Positions 11,601 through 18,700 of a stretch of DNA of 47,727 bases are shown in pieces (position 1 is the stretch's first letter; each line of letters starts with the position of its first letter). Made by a program: the position numbers and the translations under genes. The DNA comes from an uncultured Shewanella sp. (GTDB lineage Bacteria; Pseudomonadota; Gammaproteobacteria; Enterobacterales; Shewanellaceae). Where the stretch lies: NCBI RefSeq assembly GCF_947491715.1, contig NZ_CANLKR010000039.1, positions 1-47,727 of the forward strand, read 5' to 3'. The notes beneath the pieces were generated by a model. The model searched no databases. It saw only the letters and a program-made list of their open reading frames with translations, and was not told the origin of the DNA.

Positions 11601-11622
11601 TATTGGAGTCGTTGAAGCCTAA
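5638..11622 (+). CDS. pfaC: PUFA synthase subunit PfaC (KS-CLF-DH-DH)
   Basis: This 1994-residue multidomain subunit extends chains and sets double bonds. Domains in order: a ketosynthase (about residues 15-480) with nucleophile Cys228 in DAACASS and later CHATGTPLGD and NLGH histidine motifs; a chain-length-factor-like KS (about 510-930) where the matching motif is AAEQSV, so Glu716 replaces the Cys; a Thr/Gln/Asn-rich linker (about 930-1140); then two FabA-like dehydratase/isomerase domains, with active-site motifs CHFKDDPVMAGS near residue 1440 and FHFHQDPVMPGS near 1890. FabA-type DH domains account for the cis double bonds of the product. The frame also opens at a TTG (5620), but the ATG at 5638 has AAAGGAG six bases upstream and is preferred. 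Confidence 0.97.
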   Translation: MSSRKPPIKNKNSIAIVGLAALYPDANSPQTFWQNLKQKKDARSPLTAKKLNAEISDYQGQQGQSDRFYCDKGGYIQDFHFDPSGYHVAAKELVHLDDSLKWALHTCSNALKDANIALNESVLARTGIIMGTLSFPTQKSNHQFLPLYHSVVEKALQATLFTDQSQAVDFTLTPFSLSEDPVNQPQINKAQQPTHLKGQDGNIAHNASNIISEALSLKGPQLSLDAACASSVYSLKLACDYLHTHKADMMLAGAVSGTDPFFINMGFSIFHAYPEHGAPKNEISAPFDTKSQGLFAGEGAGVLVLKRLDDAIRDEDHIYALIDSIGLSNDGKGKFVLSPNSKGQVNAFERAYSASSISPSQVEVIECHATGTPLGDKVELTSMEDFFIDKLDGSAAPLIGSAKSNLGHLLTAAGMPGIMKMIFAMKTGNLPPSINIESTIQSPKGLFGQHNIPTQVTPWPSKQVPAMHQRHAGVSVFGFGGCNAHLILNSYKETNDVLKNHQSTDKQQTTSTASTYQALAITGIAAHFGPLNDIHRFNQAIEQDQHAFITLPEQRWKGIDKHPDILQQFGLSSAPKGAYIGQFDLDFLRFKLPPNDDDRLIPQQLLLMKVADEAIIDANLTAGQNVAVLVAMETELELHQFRGRVNLHSQLAQSLEAHGITLTKDEYQTLESITMDSVLDAAKLNQYTSFIGNIMASRIAALWDFNGPAFTISAAEQSVNRCIDVAQNLMAVDHIDCPLKHDPLQAVVIAAVDLSGSIEQVMIKSRVQKVAQNPNGAPSISNKEWAIGEGAGAIVLRPQNAMSNNLDSYGSIDNISFNVQPNTRSLRNIDLLETNIAPSLNPTALIEAAHQLGTCYPQAEQTQASHRMGHSFAASGMGSLLHALLTLNKHNRLIKGPLREKTALIATFMDKQSSQILLKQNEAQQTALMQKLTHHKKTTTSTSRLSPSNKPTMQVIKQVILGGRDIYQHIATVPPSLKESIKNSINNRTQKNIQPRVTDAITHVTQSTTTTSILDNSQPNTMKKTSTPAPPNPIQQQQEKRGSHLTQLQANQTLTQQAHSAFLESRSAGLKVADALLRSQLTAQSKAVQSNTAQANIQHTKPSTTVPPTAVPPTTATALSNADMANVEIASTDRVNTETVNYVPPVPEPKPCIWDYHDLVEYAEGDIANVFGPEYAVIDQYSRRVRLPTTDYLLVSRVTKIDAKINQYRPSTMTTEYDIPKNAPYLVDGQIPWAVAVESGQCDLMLISYLGIDFENKGERVYRLLDCTLTFLGDLPRGGDTLRYDISINHFARNGETLLFFFSYRCYVNDTLILKMDNGCAGFFTDAELSEGKGVIRTDAELKARLNAFNGPKQHFLPLLDCPQTQFDHQAIRHLLSANLEGCFGHHYAQEKQQKSLCFASEKFLMIETVSHVDHKGGAWGLGVLEGQKQLAPEHWYFPCHFKDDPVMAGSLMAEGCGQLLQFYMLYLGMHTHTKNGRFQPLENAAQQVRCRGQVLPQTAILTYKMEVTEIGLSPYPYAKANIDILLDGKVVVDFQHLGVMIKEESECTLYGKGTPEEHTLAGRLPQESTPKTNPNAPLMQKIPNMDASLNKGVRPLIHTPAPIIKDYPNRQPDTLPFTPFHLFEFATGDIEQCFGPDFAIYRGLIPPRTPCGDLQLTTRVIDIKGTRGELNKPASCIAEYEVPDDAWYFSQNNHQANMPYAILMEIALQPNGFISGYMGTTLGFPGEELFFRNLDGKGQLLREVDLRDKTIVNDSRLLSTVIAGSNIIQSFTFELSCDNQAFYVGEAVFGYFKASALKDQLGLDKGQTTQPWHIVNEVKADHHIDLQGAAVKPNPYFIAPKNQPHYKLAGGQLNFIDKVDIVEKGGSHGLGYLFAQRTINPSDWFFQFHFHQDPVMPGSLGVQAIIELMQTYAINQGLGKTFTNPKFEQILSKIQWKYRGQINPLNKQMSLDVHITAIEKTASQITIIGNANLSKDGLRIYEVTDIAIGVVEA

Positions 11623-11683
11623 TGCAAACAGTAATGAACCAGAATCACAACAGTAAAATCACAGTAAACAGGGTGAAAACTAA

Positions 11684-13366
11684 ATGAACTCAACCATAAA
11701 AAATGAATCGTTAAGCCCTTGGCCATGGCAAGTGAATATGTCAACACTCGCCTTTGATCTCAATAGCCTAAGCAGTCAACTTAAGGACTTTAGTCAGTGC
11801 TGTTATCTGGTTGATCACAATGATAAAGGACTCGGGATCAGTCAAGAGGCGACCCTTATCGACCCAAGCTTACTTGAGACGACACAAGACACATCCTCAG
11901 TCAACCAAGCGAATACAGCGCAGCCTCATAACCAAAATGTGCTTCCTGTTAGCGCCTTTGCTCCAGCATTAGGTACGCAGAGTTTAGGCGATAGCCATTT
12001 CAGGCGCGTTCATGGCGTGAAATATGCTTACTATGCCGGTGCAATGGCCAATGGGATCTCCTCTGAAGAATTAGTCATCGCACTCGGAAAAGCGGGCATT
12101 TTATGCTCCTTTGGCGCAGCAGGGCTTATTCCCTCAAGAGTCGAAGCCGCGATCAATCGCATCCAAGCAGCGCTGCCTCAAGGTCCTTACGCCTTTAATC
12201 TCATTCACAGCCCCAGTGAACCCGCCTTAGAGCGTGGTTCAGTCGAGCTTTTTTTAAAGCATAAAGTCCGCACCGTTGAAGCGTCGGCCTTTTTAGGTTT
12301 AACGCCTCATATTGTTTACTATCGCGCAGCGGGCTTAAGTCGCGATAACCATGGACAAATTCATATTGCCAATAAAGTCATCGCCAAGGTGAGCCGCACT
12401 GAAGTGGCCACTCACTTTATGCGGCCAGCCCCCATCAAAATATTGCAAAAACTCAAGGACGAGGGACTGATCAGCAGCGAACAAATGCAACTCGCTCAAC
12501 AAGTGCCCATGGCCGATGACATCACAGCAGAAGCAGATTCTGGTGGTCACACGGATAATCGTCCCTTAGTGACCTTATTACCCACATTATTAGCCTTAAA
12601 AGATAGCATTCAACAAGAGTATCAATACTCAACACCATTACGTGTCGGAGCGGGCGGTGGCATTGGCACACCTGATGCGGCGCTGGCCGCCTTTAATATG
12701 GGCGCGGCTTATATCGTCACAGGTTCGGTGAACCAAGCATGCGTTGAAGCCGGCGCCAGTGAGCATACGCGAAAACTACTTTCAACCACCGAAATGGCCG
12801 ATGTAACCATGGCCCCCGCGGCCGACATGTTTGAAATGGGTGTTAAACTGCAAGTGGTTAAGCGTGGCACCTTATTTCCTATGCGCGCCAATAAACTTTA
12901 TGACATTTACACCCGTTTCGACTCCATTGATGCCATCCCTGTTGATGAGCGAGAAAAACTCGAACAGCAAGTGTTTCGCGCCAGTTTAGAGACGATTTGG
13001 CAAGGTACAGTCGCCCACTTTAATGAGCGGGATCCGAAACAAATTGAGCGTGCGCTTAATCATCCTAAACGTAAAATGGCGTTGATTTTTAGATGGTATT
13101 TGGGCCTTTCCAGCCGTTGGTCAAACATAGGTGAAGCGGGACGTGAAATGGATTACCAAATCTGGGCAGGACCAGCACTTGGCGCCTTTAATCAATGGGC
13201 TCAAGGCAGCTATTTAGCCGATTATAAGCAACGACACGCTGTGGATATCGCCAAACATATCTTATATGGCGCTGCTTATTTGAATCGAATTAATTTTATT
13301 ACGTCGCAAGGGATAAAACTCCCAACAGAATTACAACGCTGGCAACCGACGCAGAAAATGGGATGA
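11684..13366 (+). CDS. pfaD: PUFA synthase subunit PfaD (enoyl reductase)
   Basis: PfaD is the separate FMN-dependent enoyl reductase of the complex, a TIM-barrel protein of the 2-nitropropane dioxygenase-like family. The 560-residue length is normal. The GAGGGIGTPDAALAAFNMGA segment is the flavin phosphate-binding region, and GKAGILCSFGAAGL and HRMGA-like barrel segments fit the family. It starts 61 bp after pfaC, with AGGGTG a short distance upstream of the ATG, and is probably the last gene of the operon. A 13-bp perfect hairpin lies 40 bp after its stop. No pfaE follows it. Confidence 0.96.
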   Translation: MNSTIKNESLSPWPWQVNMSTLAFDLNSLSSQLKDFSQCCYLVDHNDKGLGISQEATLIDPSLLETTQDTSSVNQANTAQPHNQNVLPVSAFAPALGTQSLGDSHFRRVHGVKYAYYAGAMANGISSEELVIALGKAGILCSFGAAGLIPSRVEAAINRIQAALPQGPYAFNLIHSPSEPALERGSVELFLKHKVRTVEASAFLGLTPHIVYYRAAGLSRDNHGQIHIANKVIAKVSRTEVATHFMRPAPIKILQKLKDEGLISSEQMQLAQQVPMADDITAEADSGGHTDNRPLVTLLPTLLALKDSIQQEYQYSTPLRVGAGGGIGTPDAALAAFNMGAAYIVTGSVNQACVEAGASEHTRKLLSTTEMADVTMAPAADMFEMGVKLQVVKRGTLFPMRANKLYDIYTRFDSIDAIPVDEREKLEQQVFRASLETIWQGTVAHFNERDPKQIERALNHPKRKMALIFRWYLGLSSRWSNIGEAGREMDYQIWAGPALGAFNQWAQGSYLADYKQRHAVDIAKHILYGAAYLNRINFITSQGIKLPTELQRWQPTQKMG

Positions 13367-13405
13367 AATTAAAGATATTGTTTTACTAAACTTCTTTAAG
13401 TGTAT

Positions 13406-13434
13406 ATTGAGCTAATTAGATTAATTAGCTCAAT
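13406..13434. terminator. 13-bp perfect hairpin between convergent genes
   Basis: A perfect inverted repeat has arms 13406-13418 and 13422-13434 and a 3-base loop. It lies between the pfaD stop (+) and the stop of the CDGSH-fusion gene (-). It has no long T run on either side, so it may act as a shared bidirectional terminator or mRNA 3'-end stabiliser rather than a textbook terminator. Confidence 0.55.
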
Positions 13435-13453
13435 CGTTTAACGCATAAAATAA

Positions 13454-14962
13454 TCAATCCGTAATTGAATCCCCACCAAAGTGAACACCACTAAGTTCAT
13501 GTGTTTCTCTTTTCCATGTCGTCAAATCATTAATAGAAAAATCATGTAGAGAATGATGTCCGCAGGCTCTTGCCAATATTTTCATTAACTCAGTTGAAGC
13601 ATCAAAAAAATTCGCGAGACCTTTAGCAGCAGAATCAACATTAAGCCTTTTTCGTAATTCTGGATCTTGCGTCGCCACTCCAACAGGACACGTATTAGTA
13701 TTACATGCTCGCATACCAATACAACCAATAGCCTGCATCGCAGCATTGGATACCGCAATCGCATCCGCGCCCAACGCTAACGCTTTAGCAAAGTCTGCTG
13801 GAGTGCGAAGCCCTCCGGTAATAATAAGTGTAACATGCTGACTTTTCCGTTTATCTAAATAACGTCTTGCTCTTGCCAATGCTGGAATAGTCGGTACCGA
13901 AATATTATCTCTAAAAATAACAGGGGCAGCGCCAGTCCCGCCACCTCGACCATCAAGGATAATATAATCAACACCAATATCCAGAGCAGCATCAATATCC
14001 GCTTCTATATGCTGAGCTGATAATTTAAAGCCAATCGGGATCCCTCCCGTCGCTTCTCGAACATCTTGAGCGATTCTCTTATAATCCGTCAATGTATAAT
14101 GAGGAAAGGTTGCTGGTGATACAGCATCTTGTCCCGGTAAAAGCCCTCTAACTTGCGCAATTTTATCCGTCACTTTATTACCAGGAAGATGCCCACCAGT
14201 CCCCGTTTTAGCAGCTTGCCCTCCTTTAAAATGAAATGCTTGACAGCGTTTTACTTTATCCAAAGAAAAACCAAATTGTGCAGAAGCCAATTCGTAAAAA
14301 TAACGAGAGTTAGCTTCCTGCTCTTCTAATAACATTCCGCCTTCACCACTACAAATACCCGTACCAGCCAACTCCGCCCCCTTTGCAAGGGCTATTTTTG
14401 CTTCTTCTGATAAGGCACCAAAGCTCATATCAGAGACAAACATTGGTTTATCTAACACAAGCGGTTTCTTTGCATTTGGCCCAATAACAGTTGTCGTTGT
14501 CACAGAGACATCATCAAGCAGTGGTTTTTTTGCTAATTGAGCAGTAACAAATTGAATGTCTTCCCATTTAACAAGATCCTTTATAGGCACCCCCATTGCA
14601 TCCATTGGGCCATGATCCCCAAACTTTTCCAAACCGTTTTTTGCTAATTGCTGAATAAATTCCACATAAGGTTCAATAGGCTCAGACTTTAATGAGGCTG
14701 AATGGGGCGTCATTTGACCCCTTTTTACTTCTGATAAGTTTTTATGGCTACCATCGCAAAATGGTCGGTTAGCCGATTGTTTACAACCACAGGCATAAAT
14801 AGTTTTATTTTCCTCAAAAGTTATCACTGCCGGTGTCGTTTCCGTCCCTTTATGCGAGCCATCACAAAATGGGCCGTTTTTCGACATACCACACATGCAA
14901 AATGCCTTGGTATCCCCTTCTTTAACGACTATCGCAAATGGTGTTGTTTGCCAGACATCCAT
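13454..14962 (-). CDS. Double CDGSH iron-sulfur / glutamate synthase-domain (GltB2-like) fusion protein
   Basis: The 502-residue protein has two parts. The N-terminus carries two CDGSH [2Fe-2S] motifs in tandem, with ligands Cys22, Cys24, Cys33, His37 and Cys58, Cys60, Cys69, His73. The remainder is the FMN-binding barrel of glutamate synthase (GltB2-like), with SGEGGMLLEE, ILDGRGGGTGAAP and a [3Fe-4S]-type Cys-x5-Cys-x4-Cys site near residue 411 (CIGMRACNTNTCPVG). No glutaminase domain is present, so it is not a full GltB. It is probably a stand-alone flavin/Fe-S oxidoreductase of unknown substrate. An AGGGGAG ribosome site four bases from the ATG supports the start. It is convergent with pfaD and shows no sign of belonging to that pathway. 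Confidence 0.9.
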   Translation of the reverse strand: MDVWQTTPFAIVVKEGDTKAFCMCGMSKNGPFCDGSHKGTETTPAVITFEENKTIYACGCKQSANRPFCDGSHKNLSEVKRGQMTPHSASLKSEPIEPYVEFIQQLAKNGLEKFGDHGPMDAMGVPIKDLVKWEDIQFVTAQLAKKPLLDDVSVTTTTVIGPNAKKPLVLDKPMFVSDMSFGALSEEAKIALAKGAELAGTGICSGEGGMLLEEQEANSRYFYELASAQFGFSLDKVKRCQAFHFKGGQAAKTGTGGHLPGNKVTDKIAQVRGLLPGQDAVSPATFPHYTLTDYKRIAQDVREATGGIPIGFKLSAQHIEADIDAALDIGVDYIILDGRGGGTGAAPVIFRDNISVPTIPALARARRYLDKRKSQHVTLIITGGLRTPADFAKALALGADAIAVSNAAMQAIGCIGMRACNTNTCPVGVATQDPELRKRLNVDSAAKGLANFFDASTELMKILARACGHHSLHDFSINDLTTWKRETHELSGVHFGGDSITD

Positions 14963-15505
14963 ATCACTCCCCTTGAGTTTGAATTAATTGAATTTGAACA
15001 TTATCTCTAAAACTGTAGATCCCCATAAGACTTCAAGGTACACGATTTAAAGCCAGTAATACCTATCATCATTAAATAGCTTACAAAAAGAGATTTAAAA
15101 AGTGCATTTTTATCAAGTGTCTTTAACTATAGCTTACTCATTCCTTCAACTAACAGGCAGATAATATCCATACTCGATAAAAAATATTATTAATAAATCA
15201 ATTTGATGTTTATGGTAATAAAGCCATCAAGCAATAGAAACGGACGAGCCACGATATCTACATGAAACCATCAATCATTCCACACGAGGTAAGATCACAT
15301 TAAGCGTGTATAAATTTCCGGTTAAATATGAAGGTGAAACCTGTGCGATGGGAATAACTTTCGTGATTGAATAGTTAGATTAAACAGCTAAAATTCAAGG
15401 CAATTGTGTAACACTCTCCCTTTTAGTTATTCAGTCTAACCTCTCTTTATTGAGCTACCCACCCCTCCAGATAAAATAAAAAAGGCAGGTAGCTTTTTAG
15501 AAAAA
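14963..15505. other. Intergenic region with a start-less open frame
   Basis: This 543-base AT-rich stretch holds no intact gene. The only coding-like item is an open frame on the + strand (15222-15374, listed separately). Just before the sulfotransferase stop, AGCTACC (about 15453) and GGTAGCT (about 15486) can pair across a long loop, giving at best a weak terminator. Confidence 0.4.
15222..15374 (+). pseudogene. Possible 3' remnant of a lost gene
   Basis: Fifty codons are open after a TAA at 15219 and end at TAG 15372-15374. The translation looks protein-like at its end (VYKFPVKYEGETCAMGITF) but has no ATG, GTG or TTG start with a ribosome site near the beginning. It may be the surviving C-terminal end of a decayed gene. 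I do not recognise the family, and chance is possible in so short a frame. Confidence 0.22.
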
Positions 15506-16240
15506 TCAATAATCAAAAAAACGCCTGCGATCTTTACCCGCACTGTTAGAGTTCACTTTATTAGGATGTTTATATTGTTTCCAATCAGCCACACGTTTTC
15601 CCTTGTTTAAATGAGGAAAGTTTAAAACTAGAGAGCTAAAGCCTGAAGCCTTGCTCCCTCGAGTGTTTAAACATAATGCAAGATTTCCCACTTTATTGGA
15701 GTCCAATAAAATATCACCTGTAGTTTCAAGGGTGGCAGTATTAACAGGCACACCAATAAATTTTAATAATTCGCCTAAACTGCCTTGATGACTGACATTA
15801 ATCGTCAATAAATCATCTCGATCAGCAAAATATGTCATCACAGCTTTCTTATGTACAAGGTAACAAGATCGTAAATGTTCAATACTTAAGGGATCGCTTG
15901 CTATCGATAATGAGAATACCTCATTAAAACTGCGCTTAAGTACTGGATTAAATACGCCCGCTTTAACATCAAGGCCTGCCTTCATTTTCAATAACAATCT
16001 TTGAATTGATGGCAGCCATTCATCCAATGTCCTATCCAAATAAATAAATTTCGAACTAGGAAAGAGCTTATCGAGTTGTTGATAATCACTAAAACAAGGT
16101 GCATCCGAGATCACATCGGCCAATTGAAATGTCTGCTTAGTATAAGCGGTATGCGCCACTTTTAACCCATAATCTAACAAAGCCACACTAATACTCGTAG
16201 TCCCTGTTCTAGGTAAACCTATGATGAAAATTTTATTCAT
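15506..16240 (-). CDS. Sulfotransferase family protein
   Basis: The predicted protein has 244 residues and begins with the P-loop-like 5'-phosphosulfate-binding motif GLPRTGTTS at residues 8-16. A second conserved segment, KFIYLDRTLDEWLPS, resembles the 3'-phosphate-binding region of bacterial PAPS-dependent sulfotransferases (Sulfotransfer_4 type). The substrate cannot be predicted. The open frame extends 35 codons upstream to 16345, but that extension would place a hydrophobic stretch before the P-loop and has no good ribosome site, so the ATG at 16240 is preferred. No sulfate-activation genes are nearby. Confidence 0.78.
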   Translation of the reverse strand: MNKIFIIGLPRTGTTSISVALLDYGLKVAHTAYTKQTFQLADVISDAPCFSDYQQLDKLFPSSKFIYLDRTLDEWLPSIQRLLLKMKAGLDVKAGVFNPVLKRSFNEVFSLSIASDPLSIEHLRSCYLVHKKAVMTYFADRDDLLTINVSHQGSLGELLKFIGVPVNTATLETTGDILLDSNKVGNLALCLNTRGSKASGFSSLVLNFPHLNKGKRVADWKQYKHPNKVNSNSAGKDRRRFFDY

Positions 16241-16663
16241 AATGAAAAAACAATCCAGAAAAGCTGACAATAAAGACGAAGAGAGCACGAGTTTAGCATT
16301 ATCCATAAGTAAATAACCATATAAATAATAAGTACTGAACAACATCTTTTCATCAGTTAAGTCATCATATACTCGATATCAAAATCGTCATTTTTCAAAC
16401 TCTTTATTGGTAGTGTTCATGATTCTCGTTTTAAATTCAGCATGCTCTTCAAGGTAAAGAACATAGAAACTTTTCCGTTTTCCTCAAGTCTTTATAGCCA
16501 AGTAACAAACCACATTACTAAGGTGGCATTTAATCAACATAATTCGGTCCAATAACGTTTTAAAGATCACTCCCATTAAATCATAATAAAATTTTCAAAA
16601 GTTAATTTAACAAACCGATTATCTATAAGTTAATTACCGTAGGACATTTATAGCAAAAAACGA
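16241..16663. other. Intergenic AT-rich region
   Basis: This stretch separates the sulfotransferase start from the end of the GyrI-like gene. Its distal part (16241-16345) could be coding only if the longer sulfotransferase start were used. I see no RNA gene, repeat or strong promoter in it. Confidence 0.4.
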
Positions 16664-17137
16664 TTACTCTATACCTATCGCTATTTCTACTTCAGTCTCA
16701 CTTTTATAACACTCAAAATCTGTCTTATAAAGGCGAACATGCTCACAATCATAAGCATTAAAATAACGCCACACTTCTCCCCATAACTGAATAATTGTTT
16801 GAGGCATTTTACCCTTCGCCGAAAATATTAAATATTTACCCGCTTCAATATTGACACTTTGATGAGAATACTCAGTCAAATTTAACACTGTTTGCAATGT
16901 TTCCAAACTCAGTCCATCTGCACTCACCACAAGATCAAACTCTCCACTCACATCTGACTCATACGCAGTATAAGCCCCATATAACTTAGTGCTAGTTGAT
17001 ATTAATGAACCACAAATGCGATGAAATTCATCCCATAAAGGTGCAACCTTGGCTGTTGCAGGTGTCAACTCCAGGAGATTTTTTGTCCTGACTTTCATTC
17101 CAACAAGATTAAAAGCATCAATATTCTCAATTCTCAT
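16664..17137 (-). CDS. GyrI-like / AraC effector-binding domain protein
   Basis: This 157-residue protein consists of a single GyrI-like small-molecule-binding domain, the module found alone in GyrI/SbmC or fused to AraC- and MerR-type regulators. Supporting features are the N-terminal strand FNLVGMKVRT, a central YGAYTAYESD segment, the GKYLIFSAKGKMP strand and the terminal W-x-x-V-W-R-Y-F helix typical of the fold. No DNA-binding domain is attached, so it is a stand-alone ligand binder or hydrolase. AAGGT lies six bases before the ATG. It has its own spacing on both sides, so operon membership is unclear. Confidence 0.72.
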   Translation of the reverse strand: MRIENIDAFNLVGMKVRTKNLLELTPATAKVAPLWDEFHRICGSLISTSTKLYGAYTAYESDVSGEFDLVVSADGLSLETLQTVLNLTEYSHQSVNIEAGKYLIFSAKGKMPQTIIQLWGEVWRYFNAYDCEHVRLYKTDFECYKSETEVEIAIGIE

Positions 17138-17296
17138 AATCTGACCTTATTTTCTATCAGGTTGATCTATACAAACTATCTTACGTAATTGTAGATGAAA
17201 GATAAAATATGTTGCAATAACAAAACAAGTCCTGCTCAATACAAAAGAGCACCTATCAATCGGTACTCTTTATGTTTAATTCAATAATCAAGTAGT

Positions 17297-18085
17297 TCAA
17301 CAATGTTGTTGAAGTACTTGATGAAGCTGCTGGCGAATAGTTGGCAAGTCATTTTGAGTAATATTCAATGCCGTTTGCGCTTTGTAACGTTGAATGTATT
17401 TATTGACGAAACCAGTTAAGCCTCTATTTTTATAATCAAACTCTAACTGCAATTGCAAGTGTTCACTATTTTGATGCATCACAAATTCTAACTCATCAAA
17501 TTGCTCGCTGAAATAACCACTCTGTGCTTTACACTCAAACTCTTGAATAAATGGCATAGGAGATAAAGGCGATGAGCATGCTTCACAATCGGCTTTTTTC
17601 ATCACAAAGCCCAAATGATTTAATGCGCTAAAGACTGTATTCTGTATCGCGCTAGGCGTTATCGTTAACAAGGTAGACTGAGATTTTTCTAATGAATGCT
17701 CTACATTAATATGAGGACTTATCCATATTTTATTTCGACCAAAACTTAATGGTGTGGATAAAGGTAACGGAAATGAAAAAGGAATATACTTGACTTGTTG
17801 AGCTTCTATCAAAAGCTCCGTATTCAATAAAAAACGGGAAAGTTTATGATGCTTTTCGGTCTCACGTAAACACACTTGTTGTCCACAATCATACTCCTCC
17901 TCAGCGATATAATTGCTCCATATTATTAGCTCTATTTTATTCACTTCATGTGAAAAATGACGACCAATGACTTTAACCACGCCTGATACATTTTCTCCAG
18001 GCTGCAAGGTCTCATTTTCAATAATAACTTCAACTCTTGCCGCTCCAATCCCCAGCTTGACAAGCGCTTTTGTAATGAATGACAT
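17297..18085 (-). CDS. Spo0M family protein (arrestin-like fold)
   Basis: The 262-residue protein opens with LGIGAARVEVIIENETLQPG, followed by a VSGVVKVIGR strand. This is the start of Spo0M/SpoOM proteins, which have an arrestin-like N-terminal beta-sandwich. In Bacillus Spo0M affects sporulation, but this family is widespread in non-sporulating gammaproteobacteria, where the role is not established. The C-terminal third is more divergent and contains a Cys pair (CEAC, near residue 165). A GGAGT ribosome site lies three bases before the ATG. Confidence 0.82.
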   Translation of the reverse strand: MSFITKALVKLGIGAARVEVIIENETLQPGENVSGVVKVIGRHFSHEVNKIELIIWSNYIAEEEYDCGQQVCLRETEKHHKLSRFLLNTELLIEAQQVKYIPFSFPLPLSTPLSFGRNKIWISPHINVEHSLEKSQSTLLTITPSAIQNTVFSALNHLGFVMKKADCEACSSPLSPMPFIQEFECKAQSGYFSEQFDELEFVMHQNSEHLQLQLEFDYKNRGLTGFVNKYIQRYKAQTALNITQNDLPTIRQQLHQVLQQHC

Positions 18086-18260
18086 AGGACTCCTTTCTGT
18101 TTGCCATTTAAATGGATAAAGAAGAATATCATGGCACTTTTATTTTTACCATTCAATAAATTAGAACATTTATTAATAAAGTATAACCCCAGTTAGTAAC
18201 CGTATTTCTGCTAGTATTAAATGATATAATAAATAGAAGTAATAGACATTGAGGAAAATC

Positions 18261-18500
18261 ATGGATACCACACCAGCGATACTCACTCACCTATTCGATC
18301 AACTGGGCCTGATGAGCAGCGATAAAGAGATAGAGCGCTTTATCGAATCCCACAAACTCGATGATAATATTCATTTATATCAAGCTGAGTTTTGGACTTT
18401 AAGCCAAAAGAACTTTTTACAAGAAGCACTAGAAGAAGATGCTCAATGGTCTGGAGCTACCGATTGCTTGGACACTTTGTTACGTAAAAAAAACACTTAA
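18261..18500 (+). CDS. DUF2789 family small protein
   Basis: This 79-residue acidic cytosolic protein fits DUF2789: HLFDQLGL near the N-terminus, a conserved FWTLSQKNFLQEALEED segment, and a W-x-x-x-x-D-x-L-x-x-L end. Its function is unknown. The start is the ATG at 18261, with GAGGA five bases upstream; an in-frame TTG 12 bases earlier is disfavoured. It is the only + strand gene in this part of the window and is followed by a T-rich terminator. Confidence 0.78.
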   Translation: MDTTPAILTHLFDQLGLMSSDKEIERFIESHKLDDNIHLYQAEFWTLSQKNFLQEALEEDAQWSGATDCLDTLLRKKNT

Positions 18501-18546
18501 AACAATAGCTGTCATCTTCAAGACACCTGTTTTAAAAATGCGTCAA

Positions 18547-18575
18547 AGTGCGTCATTCAATGCACTCTTTTTTTT
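18547..18575 (+). terminator. Terminator of the DUF2789 gene
   Basis: AGTGC (18547-18551) pairs with GCACT (18562-18566), followed by an eight-T run (18568-18575). The stem is short, but the T run and the position after a single gene make a rho-independent terminator plausible. Confidence 0.5.
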
Positions 18576-18700
18576 AAAAAAGGGCAGAAATGTTTATTGC
18601 CTTCAAGCATTAGACAGACAACATAACAATTGATATTTTCTCACACACCTAAAAAGCTTTTTATTTCAATTGAATACCACATCTTAATATTTCATCGATA

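Noticed and set aside
15453..15492. Terminator after the sulfotransferase gene
   Set aside because: The 7-bp arms are separated by a long loop, so the structure is too weak to claim.
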